Source: a virus. From it: 41,121 nucleotides of DNA. The stretch lies in the IMG/VR virus record IMGVR_UViG_3300007734_000687, positions 1 to 41,121 of that record. The stretch is one strand, 5' to 3'. Within the stretch, counting starts at the first letter, position 1, and each line of letters begins with the position of its first letter. The position numbers were made by a program, and so were the translations under genes. The notes below the pieces were generated by a model. It saw only the letters and a program-made list of their open reading frames with translations, had not been told where the DNA came from and searched no databases. Shown piece by piece: positions 22,989 through 30,645 of this stretch.

Positions 22989-23486
22989 TTATTCCCTATC
23001 TGGTTCAACATAATCTAATGTTGCTTTTGCTATCGTTTCTAAAGCGCTATCAGATAACCACATAAAATCGCGCTTTGGTAATTTTCCTCCGCCTTCGTTA
23101 TGAGCGTAAGCATAAGGAAAACCTGATTTTGTTTTTGCATTATTAAACCAATAAATTCCTTTATCTGAAATTGAATAATTGCTTGGTATAAAAGATTGTC
23201 TTAATCTTCCAGAGTCTTGTAAAATCATTCCTGGCTGTCTTGGAGGCTTAGGCCCTGCAATTGCTTTTTTATAAGATTGCGACCACTCTTTCCATGGTCC
23301 TTCTGATCCTTCTTCACTAGCAAAATGCTTAAATACGTCGGCAAGAACAACTGCTGATATACTAGTAAAGAATTTTTTTTCTGATTTTCCACCCTTAATT
23401 GATTCTATCTTTTCTTTCATTTTAAGAATTTTTTTTTGTAAAACTTCTTTTATTTCTTTATCGTCAATAAAAATATAGTCTGCCAT
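22989..23486 (-). CDS. Mu gpG-like virion morphogenesis protein
   Basis: 165 residues. The pattern matches the Phage_tail_S/Mu gpG family of head-tail joining proteins: W-S-Q-S-Y-K-K-A, then M-I-L-Q-D-S-G-R-L-R-Q-S-F (about 85-97), F-P-Y-A-Y-A-H-N-E-G-G-G and P-K-R-D-F-M-W-L-S-D. It overlaps the DUF1320-like connector start by one base. The Mu-type portal and Mu-like protease nearby support this homology. Confidence 0.75.
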   Translation of the reverse strand: MADYIFIDDKEIKEVLQKKILKMKEKIESIKGGKSEKKFFTSISAVVLADVFKHFASEEGSEGPWKEWSQSYKKAIAGPKPPRQPGMILQDSGRLRQSFIPSNYSISDKGIYWFNNAKTKSGFPYAYAHNEGGGKLPKRDFMWLSDSALETIAKATLDYVEPDRE

Positions 23487-23938
23487 TAATCACGTCCAGC
23501 ATCTATATCGTTTAACTTATCGCTATCTAGTTTCCAATTTAACTCACTATCCTCGTCGAAGGTCGTAGTATAATCAGAAGTATTACAAAGTACTCTAAAT
23601 GCAGTCTGACTCATGTCAGATAGTGGAGCACCTGCGCTATTAACAAGATCTTCTTTGTAATCAGCAATTAATTTTAAGTTATCTATTGCTTGATTTATTA
23701 ATTCTTTACCTCGGCTTGTCCATTCCTTGTTTCCTCGACTCATACGTTGATACATATAACCTTCGGTTAAAGTTTCAGCGAGTGAGGTTACGAGAGGCGG
23801 TATAGAAGTCGATGTTAAAAAAGTTGAAGAACTAAGATCGTATCGTTTAGACAAAAATTTATTAACTTCATTTTCAGCATGAGTAATTAGTTTAGTACAT
23901 AATAAAGTTGTAGCAGTATCGAATTCTGTACCGATCAT
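23486..23938 (-). CDS. DUF1320/Mu gp36-like head-tail connector, start uncertain
   Basis: 150 residues from the ATG at 23938. The core E-V-N-K-F-L-S-K-R-Y-D-L (about 24-35) and following helices match DUF1320 connectors. Family members start earlier with M-x-Y-x-T...L; here the same frame upstream reads G-T-Y-C-T-T-T-S-L-Q-V-L directly before the annotated Met, but contains no ATG, GTG or TTG back to the upstream stop at 23987. An AGAGG lies 6 bases before an ATC at 23975-23977. The true start may therefore be non-AUG, while the ATG at 23938 has no Shine-Dalgarno. Confidence 0.65.
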   Translation of the reverse strand: MIGTEFDTATTLLCTKLITHAENEVNKFLSKRYDLSSSTFLTSTSIPPLVTSLAETLTEGYMYQRMSRGNKEWTSRGKELINQAIDNLKLIADYKEDLVNSAGAPLSDMSQTAFRVLCNTSDYTTTFDEDSELNWKLDSDKLNDIDAGRD

Positions 23939-23986
23939 TAAAACTTGTAATGAAGTTGTTGTGCAATAAGTGCCGATGATATACCT

Positions 23987-24313
23987 CTATTTTTGTTTTC
24001 TTAACTCTTCGATTTTATCTTTTATTGAATCTTCGCCGCACCAAATTTTTTTCTTCTTCCAATCCTCTATTTGAAGTTCTAACTGTAATTTATTTTTTCT
24101 AAGATTCCCAACATACTCTTGAAAACATCCGCCTTCAGTAACCGAAATCTTAACGATCTTATTAGTTCTTTTTGAATAGAAAAATGGATAAGTCTTTCGA
24201 CCTTTCTTTGCTTTAATCTTAGCAAGTTTCTTTGCTTGCTCTGTCGCAGGAGGCGCAGGCATATCAGCAAATTTTTCTATTTTTTTATTACCAATAATTT
24301 CAATTTCACTCAT
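23987..24313 (-). CDS. Hypothetical basic protein between capsid and connector
   Basis: 108 residues, strongly basic (A-K-I-K-A-K-K-G-R-K-T-Y), with a middle strand region (Y-S-K-R-T-N-K-I-V-K-I-S-V) and a C-terminal helix. No family recognised. Its TAG stop is in the same frame as the following connector, with 16 sense codons between it and the connector ATG. Position suggests a head-completion or capsid-associated role, but nothing in the sequence proves this. Confidence 0.6.
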   Translation of the reverse strand: MSEIEIIGNKKIEKFADMPAPPATEQAKKLAKIKAKKGRKTYPFFYSKRTNKIVKISVTEGGCFQEYVGNLRKNKLQLELQIEDWKKKKIWCGEDSIKDKIEELRKQK

Positions 24314-24326
24314 AAAACTCCCAATA

Positions 24327-24358
24327 GAAAATACGGACCTACAATCAAGTAAGTCCGT
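24327..24358 (-). terminator. Hairpin terminator after the major capsid gene
   Basis: On the minus strand ACGGACTTAC pairs with GTAGGTCCGT (10 pairs including one T-G) around a 6-base loop, followed by ATTTTC. It lies 7 bases past the capsid stop. It is probably a partial terminator that keeps capsid mRNA more abundant than the downstream tail genes. Confidence 0.55.
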
Positions 24359-24364
24359 TTTAAA

Positions 24365-25270
24365 TTAAACAACTGCTTTAATTAAATAACCAGTTAAAGA
24401 AGCAACAACTTTTGCTTCATATTTAACTTCTACTTCTACAGCATTTGCATTTCTTTCTTCGTCAAACCATGTACGTGTTCTAGGCATGCTACTAATAAAA
24501 GTATATGCACAAGATGGCTGTTTTATTCCAGCCGCAGGTGGTTTCCAACCTAAGAAAGCAATATCACCATAAAAATTTGAAAGTGAAGGCGTAAGACCTT
24601 GAAGAGCTGTATCTTGTACGGCTGTAGGGACTAACATTTCACTTAAACCTAAAAGTGATGCGACCATTGCTTGAGATACTTCAGAGCTAGTATATTTCAC
24701 GCGATCTAAAACAGATACGTGATTTTTTACAGCGATGTAAGCATTTCTTGGCAAGATACCAAAGTTTGGAGTCTTACCAGTGTTTGCAATAACTGTAGAC
24801 GCACCTGTATCAAATATTGGCACAGGATCTGAAACAGTAGTATTTTGCGAAAATGCATTTGCCGCGGCTAATGATACGTTTAAACTCCATGAAGTTGTTG
24901 TGAATAATTTAGCAACAGACAATTCAATTTTTCTATAAATTGCGTCAGTCAAATTTTCAGTAGCATCAACTTGAAGTGAACCAATATCATTATTCTGCTC
25001 TTCATCTACTCCAATATAATCTTTTAAAGCATGTTGCTCTAATAGATAACTTGAAGTTGAGAAGTCGAAACTAAATTCATTAGCAACGCCTTTAGGCGCT
25101 CTTTTAGTTTCAGGCATTTTGAAATTTCGCTCATAGACACGATATAGATCGCTATCTTTAGCAACAAGTACTTGTGGACAAACTTTATCCCAAATGTATT
25201 CAGAATTTTTGTACTGAACAGATACATTAGAGAGTAACTGATTTACGTGTAATTGACTCTTTTGTGGCAT
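24365..25270 (-). CDS. Major capsid protein
   Basis: 301 residues with the HK97-type course: N-terminal helix, a basic and flexible E-loop region (Y-R-V-Y-E-R-N-F-K-M-P-E-T-K-R-A), a long central helix (A-T-E-N-L-T-D-A-I-Y-R-K-I-E-L-S) and a C-terminal beta segment. It follows the decoration protein and protease/scaffold in standard order and has one of the strongest ribosome sites in the operon (AAGGAAGGAG) plus its own downstream hairpin, as expected for the most abundant protein. Confidence 0.8.
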   Translation of the reverse strand: MPQKSQLHVNQLLSNVSVQYKNSEYIWDKVCPQVLVAKDSDLYRVYERNFKMPETKRAPKGVANEFSFDFSTSSYLLEQHALKDYIGVDEEQNNDIGSLQVDATENLTDAIYRKIELSVAKLFTTTSWSLNVSLAAANAFSQNTTVSDPVPIFDTGASTVIANTGKTPNFGILPRNAYIAVKNHVSVLDRVKYTSSEVSQAMVASLLGLSEMLVPTAVQDTALQGLTPSLSNFYGDIAFLGWKPPAAGIKQPSCAYTFISSMPRTRTWFDEERNANAVEVEVKYEAKVVASLTGYLIKAVV

Positions 25271-25291
25271 AGTAAACTCCTTCCTTATCTG

Positions 25292-25672
25292 TTATGGGAT
25301 TGATTTAAATCCAGGTTGAATTAAAACTTTTGAAATAGTACCAGTCAATGCAACAGTAGCACTTAATAAAATACCGATCACATAGGAACCCGCTGTTGTA
25401 TTAACGTGAGGGACTCCACGACCGCTAGAATCAAGAGCAACCATTGCGCCGCTTGTAACTGTATCATTCATATAAAGATCAGCAACACCACCGATAGCAA
25501 CAGGAATAGAACTAGTAGTATCTAAAACTGTGTCGGTAGTAATACCAAAAGGTCTGTCTGTAGCCGCTGCTGGATACTGACAAGTCATTGCCGTACCAGT
25601 CACGCTCGTTACGCCTCTGTAGGCGGCAAGAGTCGCGGAAACTTTTAATGAAATTGGAACAATATGACTCAT
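25292..25672 (-). CDS. Capsid decoration/cement protein
   Basis: 126 residues of small-residue-rich beta structure: P-I-S-L-K-V-S-A-T, R-P-F-G-I-T-T-D-T, D-S-S-G-R-G-V-P and a final strand. It resembles DUF2190-type capsid stabilising proteins (R-P-F-G-I, then G-x-x-V-A-L pattern). It is preceded by a strong AAAGGAGGG and lies directly upstream of the major capsid gene, as such proteins do. It would bind the capsid surface after expansion. Confidence 0.65.
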   Translation of the reverse strand: MSHIVPISLKVSATLAAYRGVTSVTGTAMTCQYPAAATDRPFGITTDTVLDTTSSIPVAIGGVADLYMNDTVTSGAMVALDSSGRGVPHVNTTAGSYVIGILLSATVALTGTISKVLIQPGFKSIP

Positions 25673-25698
25673 ATATTATCCCTCCTTTAAGGGTAAAA

Positions 25699-26217
25699 TT
25701 ATTTTTGTTTTAAGACGATCTTAGCCGCAGCACCATAAGATAACTTATTTTCTGAAGCATATTTCTTAATCTTTTCGTCTTGCTCTTTTTCAGATACTTT
25801 AGAATCCTTTTCGCCGAGTGAAGAATTTTCGTCGAAATTAACTTCACATGCTGCTTTAAATAATTTTAAAGTCTCTTTAATTACTTCTTGTTTTGAAAGC
25901 TTTTTATCATTGAAAGAATATTCTTTTTTCTCAACATCAACTAGTTCCATTACATAGTTTTTCATTGCTGGAGAACAAAGTTTTTCTGAAACTAAAGCAT
26001 CAACAAACTTTTCTCTCTCTAGTTTTTCAGCTTTAAGAGCTAACTCGATTTGAGTTTTTTCTGCTTCGATTTTAAACTTTTTAAGTTCTTCATTTTCTTT
26101 TTTGATATCTTCATTTGCTTTTTCTAAAGCAAGTTTAGTATTTTCAAGCTCTACTTTTTTGGCTTGGACTTCAGATAAAGAAAACTCTAGTTTAATTTCG
26201 TTCTCGGTTTTGCTCAT
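25699..26217 (-). CDS. Nested scaffold protein (internal in-frame start)
   Basis: Within the protease gene, ATG at 26217 is preceded by AAAGGAGA with 8 bases of spacing, as good as any main start in this genome. It would make a 172-residue scaffold: M-S-K-T-E-N-E-I-K-L, a coiled coil of about 75 residues, then a charged tail. Nested protease/scaffold pairs are known from lambda (C/Nu3) and Mu (I/Z). The scaffold would be made in excess of the protease. Confidence 0.7.
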   Translation of the reverse strand: MSKTENEIKLEFSLSEVQAKKVELENTKLALEKANEDIKKENEELKKFKIEAEKTQIELALKAEKLEREKFVDALVSEKLCSPAMKNYVMELVDVEKKEYSFNDKKLSKQEVIKETLKLFKAACEVNFDENSSLGEKDSKVSEKEQDEKIKKYASENKLSYGAAAKIVLKQK

Positions 26218-26751
26218 TTTGGATTCTCCTTTAATATTTAAATTATAATCAATATTTTTTAAATCGTAAGCATTATTTGCATATATTTTTAAATCACCAA
26301 TATCTTTGTTAAGTTTGTACATACCTAAGATATCATTTAAATTCATTACTCCTGGCGTATCAGATCCAAGAAGAGCCACAGCAGCAAGAACCCTTTTATA
26401 TATCTTACCACCTATATTTAAATTCCAAAAAATTTCGCTAGATACTTTACGATAAGCCTTGCTCTCGATAAGATCATAAACTTTTTTTGGAATATCTATA
26501 AAGTCAGCAACTAGTTTTTCGCCTCTAATATAAATCTTGTCTATCCAGCCAGCCGAAGGAAGACCATCTGATTGTATTAGAGTTTGTTTTTCATCGTGAC
26601 CAAGTTTTATAAAAGGTCTTAACCCGACTTTAGTCTCCATAAATGATTCGACCATACTATTTAAATCATCCATGGTATAGTCATCACCGTTCCATTTACC
26701 AATAGAAAAAATTTCGACACCTTGTATTGAATAAGTTTGTTTCATTGGCAT
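25699..26751 (-). CDS. Prohead protease with C-terminal scaffold (Mu gpI-like)
   Basis: 350 residues. The N-terminal part (1-170) resembles the Mu gpI-type capsid maturation protease: I-K-L-G-H-D-E (about 47-53), G-L-P-S-A-G-W-I-D-K-I, and Y-R-K-V-S-S-E-I-F-W; His and Ser in these blocks are candidate catalytic residues. Residues about 180-270 form a long coiled coil, the scaffold part. The gene contains an in-frame internal start for the scaffold alone (see 25699-26217). The start has an AGGAGG 5 bases upstream. It would process capsid and scaffold during head maturation. Confidence 0.75.
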   Translation of the reverse strand: MPMKQTYSIQGVEIFSIGKWNGDDYTMDDLNSMVESFMETKVGLRPFIKLGHDEKQTLIQSDGLPSAGWIDKIYIRGEKLVADFIDIPKKVYDLIESKAYRKVSSEIFWNLNIGGKIYKRVLAAVALLGSDTPGVMNLNDILGMYKLNKDIGDLKIYANNAYDLKNIDYNLNIKGESKMSKTENEIKLEFSLSEVQAKKVELENTKLALEKANEDIKKENEELKKFKIEAEKTQIELALKAEKLEREKFVDALVSEKLCSPAMKNYVMELVDVEKKEYSFNDKKLSKQEVIKETLKLFKAACEVNFDENSSLGEKDSKVSEKEQDEKIKKYASENKLSYGAAAKIVLKQK

Positions 26752-26759
26752 ATATCCTC

Positions 26760-28364
26760 CTATTGATCTTCTCTAGTATTTAAAGATGCAATAACATAAG
26801 TAGCAGTCCCAGTTACACTTCTTGCAGCTACCGTTATTGTTTCTCCTGGCTCTAAAGTAATCTTATCTTCAAATGAAAATACTCCGCCATTAGATTGTCC
26901 TAAACAATATGCAAATATTATGTCACTTGCGCTTACTATCGTAGATGTAGTGGCCGCTACATCTAAATAAATACAACTATCTGTAGAAAATTTTGTAAAA
27001 TTTGGAGTTCCAATTAATGTAGCCGTTTTGATAATAAAAAATGTTACTGGAGTTGCGTCATCGTGCGAGCCAGATATTGAAATTAAATTTACTACCGATT
27101 GATTTGCTCTTTCTGTAATACTATGACCATGAATTAAATCATTTCTTATAGTGAATAATGGATAATAAGTAGATGCTGTACTGCCGACATAGCCGCTTGT
27201 CTCGCGGCTAAACGTCATTCGTGGACCGATATGAGAAACTAATCCTTCAATAAATCCAGCATAGGAAGCAGATGCGACCCATACATTTGTCGTACTACCA
27301 GCCGAGTATGCAGCTATTGTAAATGGAAATGCAGGTTGATTTACAGAAGTAGTATTCTGCGAGTTTGGAAAATTTAATGTATGTACTGTTGTAAATGTTG
27401 TATTATTATTATCTAAAGGAGTTTCAATATCAAATCGAATTGTACCAAATCCTAAATATTGTACGCCAATTTGAAATACATTTCCATATTGAGGATTTAA
27501 ATTAAAACCACTTAAATTTGATGCTCCTCCAGTACCGGAGCAATTGTCTTTATTCCACTGGGCTTGTGGTATCCATGAATCAGTAGTTGCAACGCCTGAG
27601 TTTATCTCACTAAATGATCCGACTGCTGGGGTACCTGCACCAGTTTGCGCTAATGTAAATGCACCTGTTTTTGAGCCTGCTGAATCAGCAAGAAATACAA
27701 CGGTTGATCCTCGTTGCTCTGCCTTCCAGCCTACATAGGTTCCTGATGCTATTTCATAAGCTGTCTTTAATGTAGATGAATTATTAGTCGCTTTTATATT
27801 AAAAATTACATCATTTAATGTTACAACATAATCATTAGTAGCAGTAGATGCCGTAGTAATTGTTAAAGTTTGTATTTCTCTTACTCCTCCAGTTACGTGA
27901 AGAATACCGAATGAAGTACCATTGTATCCAAAATAAAATCCAGATTCTGATGTACCTATTCCAGCTACTAAAATTGAATTTATAATCGGCGATGAAAATA
28001 AAGCTGTATATCTAGTAAGTATTCCTTGTCCTGGTCTATATCTAAGACGTTTTCTTGATTGTAATGAACTAAAAGAAAGCGCAGTCGTACCTGTAGAACA
28101 TTTATATAAATTAGACGTTCCTGTAATTGTTGCGGACGTAGATCCAGGACCATTTATACCAGTGGTTGAAATATTTTCTCTAGAATTAATTCCATATACT
28201 GCATCGGATTGAAAAATTGGCGTTAGATAATCAACTAGTACAGATCCAAATTGACTTGTGGGCGCATGAATTGCTATTTCCATATGACCTTCAGGAGTCA
28301 ATGCAAAAACCTTTTGATCTCCAGAAGTATTTTCTCCCATTATTACGGTCCTATCTGTTCCCAT
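26760..28364 (-). CDS. Head-associated structural protein (spike/fibre type)
   Basis: 534 residues, beta-rich and Ser/Thr/Gly-rich. Near the start are F-A-L-T-P-E-G-H-M-E-I-A-I-H-A-P and F-G-S-V-L-V, typical of a virion protein type found between portal and protease in some siphoviruses. Residues about 115-300 look like a lectin-type sandwich. The start has a very strong AGAAAGGAGG. It may form head fibres or spikes that bind surfaces. No catalytic motif is visible. Confidence 0.55.
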   Translation of the reverse strand: MGTDRTVIMGENTSGDQKVFALTPEGHMEIAIHAPTSQFGSVLVDYLTPIFQSDAVYGINSRENISTTGINGPGSTSATITGTSNLYKCSTGTTALSFSSLQSRKRLRYRPGQGILTRYTALFSSPIINSILVAGIGTSESGFYFGYNGTSFGILHVTGGVREIQTLTITTASTATNDYVVTLNDVIFNIKATNNSSTLKTAYEIASGTYVGWKAEQRGSTVVFLADSAGSKTGAFTLAQTGAGTPAVGSFSEINSGVATTDSWIPQAQWNKDNCSGTGGASNLSGFNLNPQYGNVFQIGVQYLGFGTIRFDIETPLDNNNTTFTTVHTLNFPNSQNTTSVNQPAFPFTIAAYSAGSTTNVWVASASYAGFIEGLVSHIGPRMTFSRETSGYVGSTASTYYPLFTIRNDLIHGHSITERANQSVVNLISISGSHDDATPVTFFIIKTATLIGTPNFTKFSTDSCIYLDVAATTSTIVSASDIIFAYCLGQSNGGVFSFEDKITLEPGETITVAARSVTGTATYVIASLNTREDQ

Positions 28365-28380
28365 TTTTTAATCCTCCTTT

Positions 28381-30633
28381 CTATTGAGTAGCAAAACCTG
28401 AACCTTTGTTCTCTTCTATAAAATCAGTTATATTCTGTTTTCCTACTGTTTCGGACGGAGTAAACTCTTCATAAATTGTAATTGGAATCAATACTGACCT
28501 GCAATAAAAATGGAGTGGAGGAACAGGCACTTCATTAGCAAGAAATTTCTTACCATCAAGACCACGACAAATATCAGAAGTTCTCTCATCTAGTATTGCA
28601 GAATATTGATAACCTGAAACAACTTTAGATTCTTTAAAAAATTGAAGGCGGCCTTTGTTAAACACTTCCGTATGTTTAGTACGAGCATATCGGTCTATTG
28701 AAGTCTGAGCCATTTTCTTACCCTCTTCATCGAGTAATGAAATTACACTAGACAATGGTCGGCCATCCTTAATCGCTGCAATCATTTCAAGTTTAACTTT
28801 TTTTGTAATATTATATTCCCACTCACCTATGAAATTATAATTTTCATTTTCTAAAATATCTAAAAATGATTGATCAACTTTAGGAGCTGCAAAATTTGAT
28901 TTAAATATTTCGCTAGCCGCGAGAGATTGACCGTCTTTATAGATTTGCTTAAACGACTCTTGTAATAAAAGTTTTAATTCTTTTAGATATCGAATTTTAA
29001 TAGTATCTAAGCGATCTACGTTCTCGGTATTAAGTACTTTTTTCTTCTTTAACTGATCGTATAGATCGGCGAAAACTTTATTAATTAATTTCTTAGCGTC
29101 GGTGTTAATCGAGTTATCATAATCATTTAATTTAGTCTCGATCTTTTTAAAATCTACTTTTTTATGATAATCACCGGAGGGATAATTATACTTCTCTCCG
29201 ATGAATGACTTTTTTTCGTCTACTATTTTTTCTTCATTGGTTTTTTGGCTGCTAATTTCTTCATTGGCATTTTCTTGTCCGCTACTGGACTGCAAGCCAT
29301 TTTCTTTTTCGCCATTTTGATTCTCCTTATTAAGACTATCGTTTTGTTGAATCTGTAGGCTATTATTATTTTGAGGAGTTTGTAAAGGATTAATTGACGC
29401 TGGTTGAGTAAATTCAACTTCGCCTTGAGGAAATTTTACAAGATCTCGAAAGTGATTTATCTCATCTTCGTTAGCTTGAAAAACTCTACCCTTAACAGCC
29501 TCAAGCCATATTTTAGCAAATTCAACTGCGACAGAATCATCAATAGGTTTAAATCTAAATTTTGGATAGTTGTCTATAAAACCATAGTTATAAACTACAA
29601 GAGGCCAAATAATTTGACGATTAATTAACTCTTCTAACTCTTCTTTTTTTCGCTTAATATGCATGAAGAAAACATTCATTTGCTCTCGACCTAAAGATTG
29701 AGAACCACCTGAAGTTTCAGAGCCAGTCATACCTAGTAAGTCTGGAATGAATAATGATCTACCTATAAACATATTAAATATATTAATTGCTTTAGAATAG
29801 ACCTCGCCATTGTTAGATGACTGAAGAAATTCTAACTCGATCTCTTTAGGTATAGTTAAAGCAGTCTTAGTCTGAAACTTTGTAATCGCTGCATGAATGT
29901 TAGCAATAGCAGCCGCTGGAGCATTCTTGTCATATCTTGCGACAGGTATAGGCCCCGCTGCCTTCTCTAAGAAAATTGCATAGTATCTAATAATTTGTCT
30001 TTTAGAAAACCAAGCTGCATAAGCCGCTCTTAAATCACTTGTACCATAAGGATTTTGAAACTTAGGGTTATTGATAAAATGAATAAGAGACTTTGGATTT
30101 AGATTTATATTTCCTACAGATGTTTGCTGTTCATACTTTTCAACATTGCCTTTAGCATCTTGATGTAAAAGAAATGAGTTTGGATGTCTTGTTACTAATT
30201 TTTTTAGACGTAGTCTGCCTTCGGCGTTAACATAAAAAACTTTTTCAGAAATAGAAAAGCCAAACTCTTGGTTACTTAAAACCTCTTCTATCTGTTTTAA
30301 AAAAGATGTTTCAGTGTCTTCACTTAAAGTATTAATTAACTCTTTAACTATTTCTTCATAATCATCGTCTTTAGATTCAAAGAAAAAACCTGAACCTAAT
30401 ATTAAATCTTTTGTTATCTTTAAACAAATTGAGACTTGATCGTCGTTAAGCATGTCTTCATAAATTGAATAACTACCTGTTTTTTTATAAAGATCATCTG
30501 AATTATATGGAGCTTGATATGAGTCTGGTACAAATGGAGATCTATAATAAGATTCTTCTGCCGTACCAGTATAAACGTCAGTAACAAGATTAATAGATGA
30601 GCTAGACTTTACGTCGAAGTTATCCTCTGACAT
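28381..30633 (-). CDS. Mu gp29-type portal fused to gpF-type head morphogenesis protein
   Basis: 750 residues. Residues 1-420 match the DUF935 portal of Mu-like phages (I-Y-E-D-M-L-N-D-D-Q-V-S-I-C-L, F-G-F-S-I-S-E-K-V-F, then G-R-S-L-F-I-P-D). Residues about 425-490 are a Gln/Asn/Glu/Lys-rich low-complexity linker. Residues about 560-725 are the SPP1 gp7/Mu gpF minor head domain, ending in Y-S-A-I-L-D-E-R-T-S-D-I-C and P-P-L-H-F-Y-C-R-S. In Mu these are two proteins, so this is a fusion. The linker DNA also carries a short frame with its own ribosome site (29223-29315). Confidence 0.85.
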   Translation of the reverse strand: MSEDNFDVKSSSSINLVTDVYTGTAEESYYRSPFVPDSYQAPYNSDDLYKKTGSYSIYEDMLNDDQVSICLKITKDLILGSGFFFESKDDDYEEIVKELINTLSEDTETSFLKQIEEVLSNQEFGFSISEKVFYVNAEGRLRLKKLVTRHPNSFLLHQDAKGNVEKYEQQTSVGNINLNPKSLIHFINNPKFQNPYGTSDLRAAYAAWFSKRQIIRYYAIFLEKAAGPIPVARYDKNAPAAAIANIHAAITKFQTKTALTIPKEIELEFLQSSNNGEVYSKAINIFNMFIGRSLFIPDLLGMTGSETSGGSQSLGREQMNVFFMHIKRKKEELEELINRQIIWPLVVYNYGFIDNYPKFRFKPIDDSVAVEFAKIWLEAVKGRVFQANEDEINHFRDLVKFPQGEVEFTQPASINPLQTPQNNNSLQIQQNDSLNKENQNGEKENGLQSSSGQENANEEISSQKTNEEKIVDEKKSFIGEKYNYPSGDYHKKVDFKKIETKLNDYDNSINTDAKKLINKVFADLYDQLKKKKVLNTENVDRLDTIKIRYLKELKLLLQESFKQIYKDGQSLAASEIFKSNFAAPKVDQSFLDILENENYNFIGEWEYNITKKVKLEMIAAIKDGRPLSSVISLLDEEGKKMAQTSIDRYARTKHTEVFNKGRLQFFKESKVVSGYQYSAILDERTSDICRGLDGKKFLANEVPVPPLHFYCRSVLIPITIYEEFTPSETVGKQNITDFIEENKGSGFATQ
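29223..29315 (-). CDS. 30-residue lysine-rich peptide overprinted in the portal linker
   Basis: ATG at 29315 has a perfect AAGGAG 7 bases upstream and opens a 30-codon frame, different from the portal frame, encoding a Lys/Met/Ala-rich peptide (M-A-K-K-K-M-A-C-S-P, then M-P-M-K-K-L-A-A-K-K-P-M-K-K-K). About half of its residues are lysine. It is read within the part of the portal that is low complexity, which suggests the DNA is constrained by this frame. It could be a DNA- or scaffold-binding peptide. The very regular composition could also come from A-rich DNA. Confidence 0.5.
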   Translation of the reverse strand: MAKKKMACSPVADKKMPMKKLAAKKPMKKK

Positions 30634-30645
30634 TTTTCCTCGATA

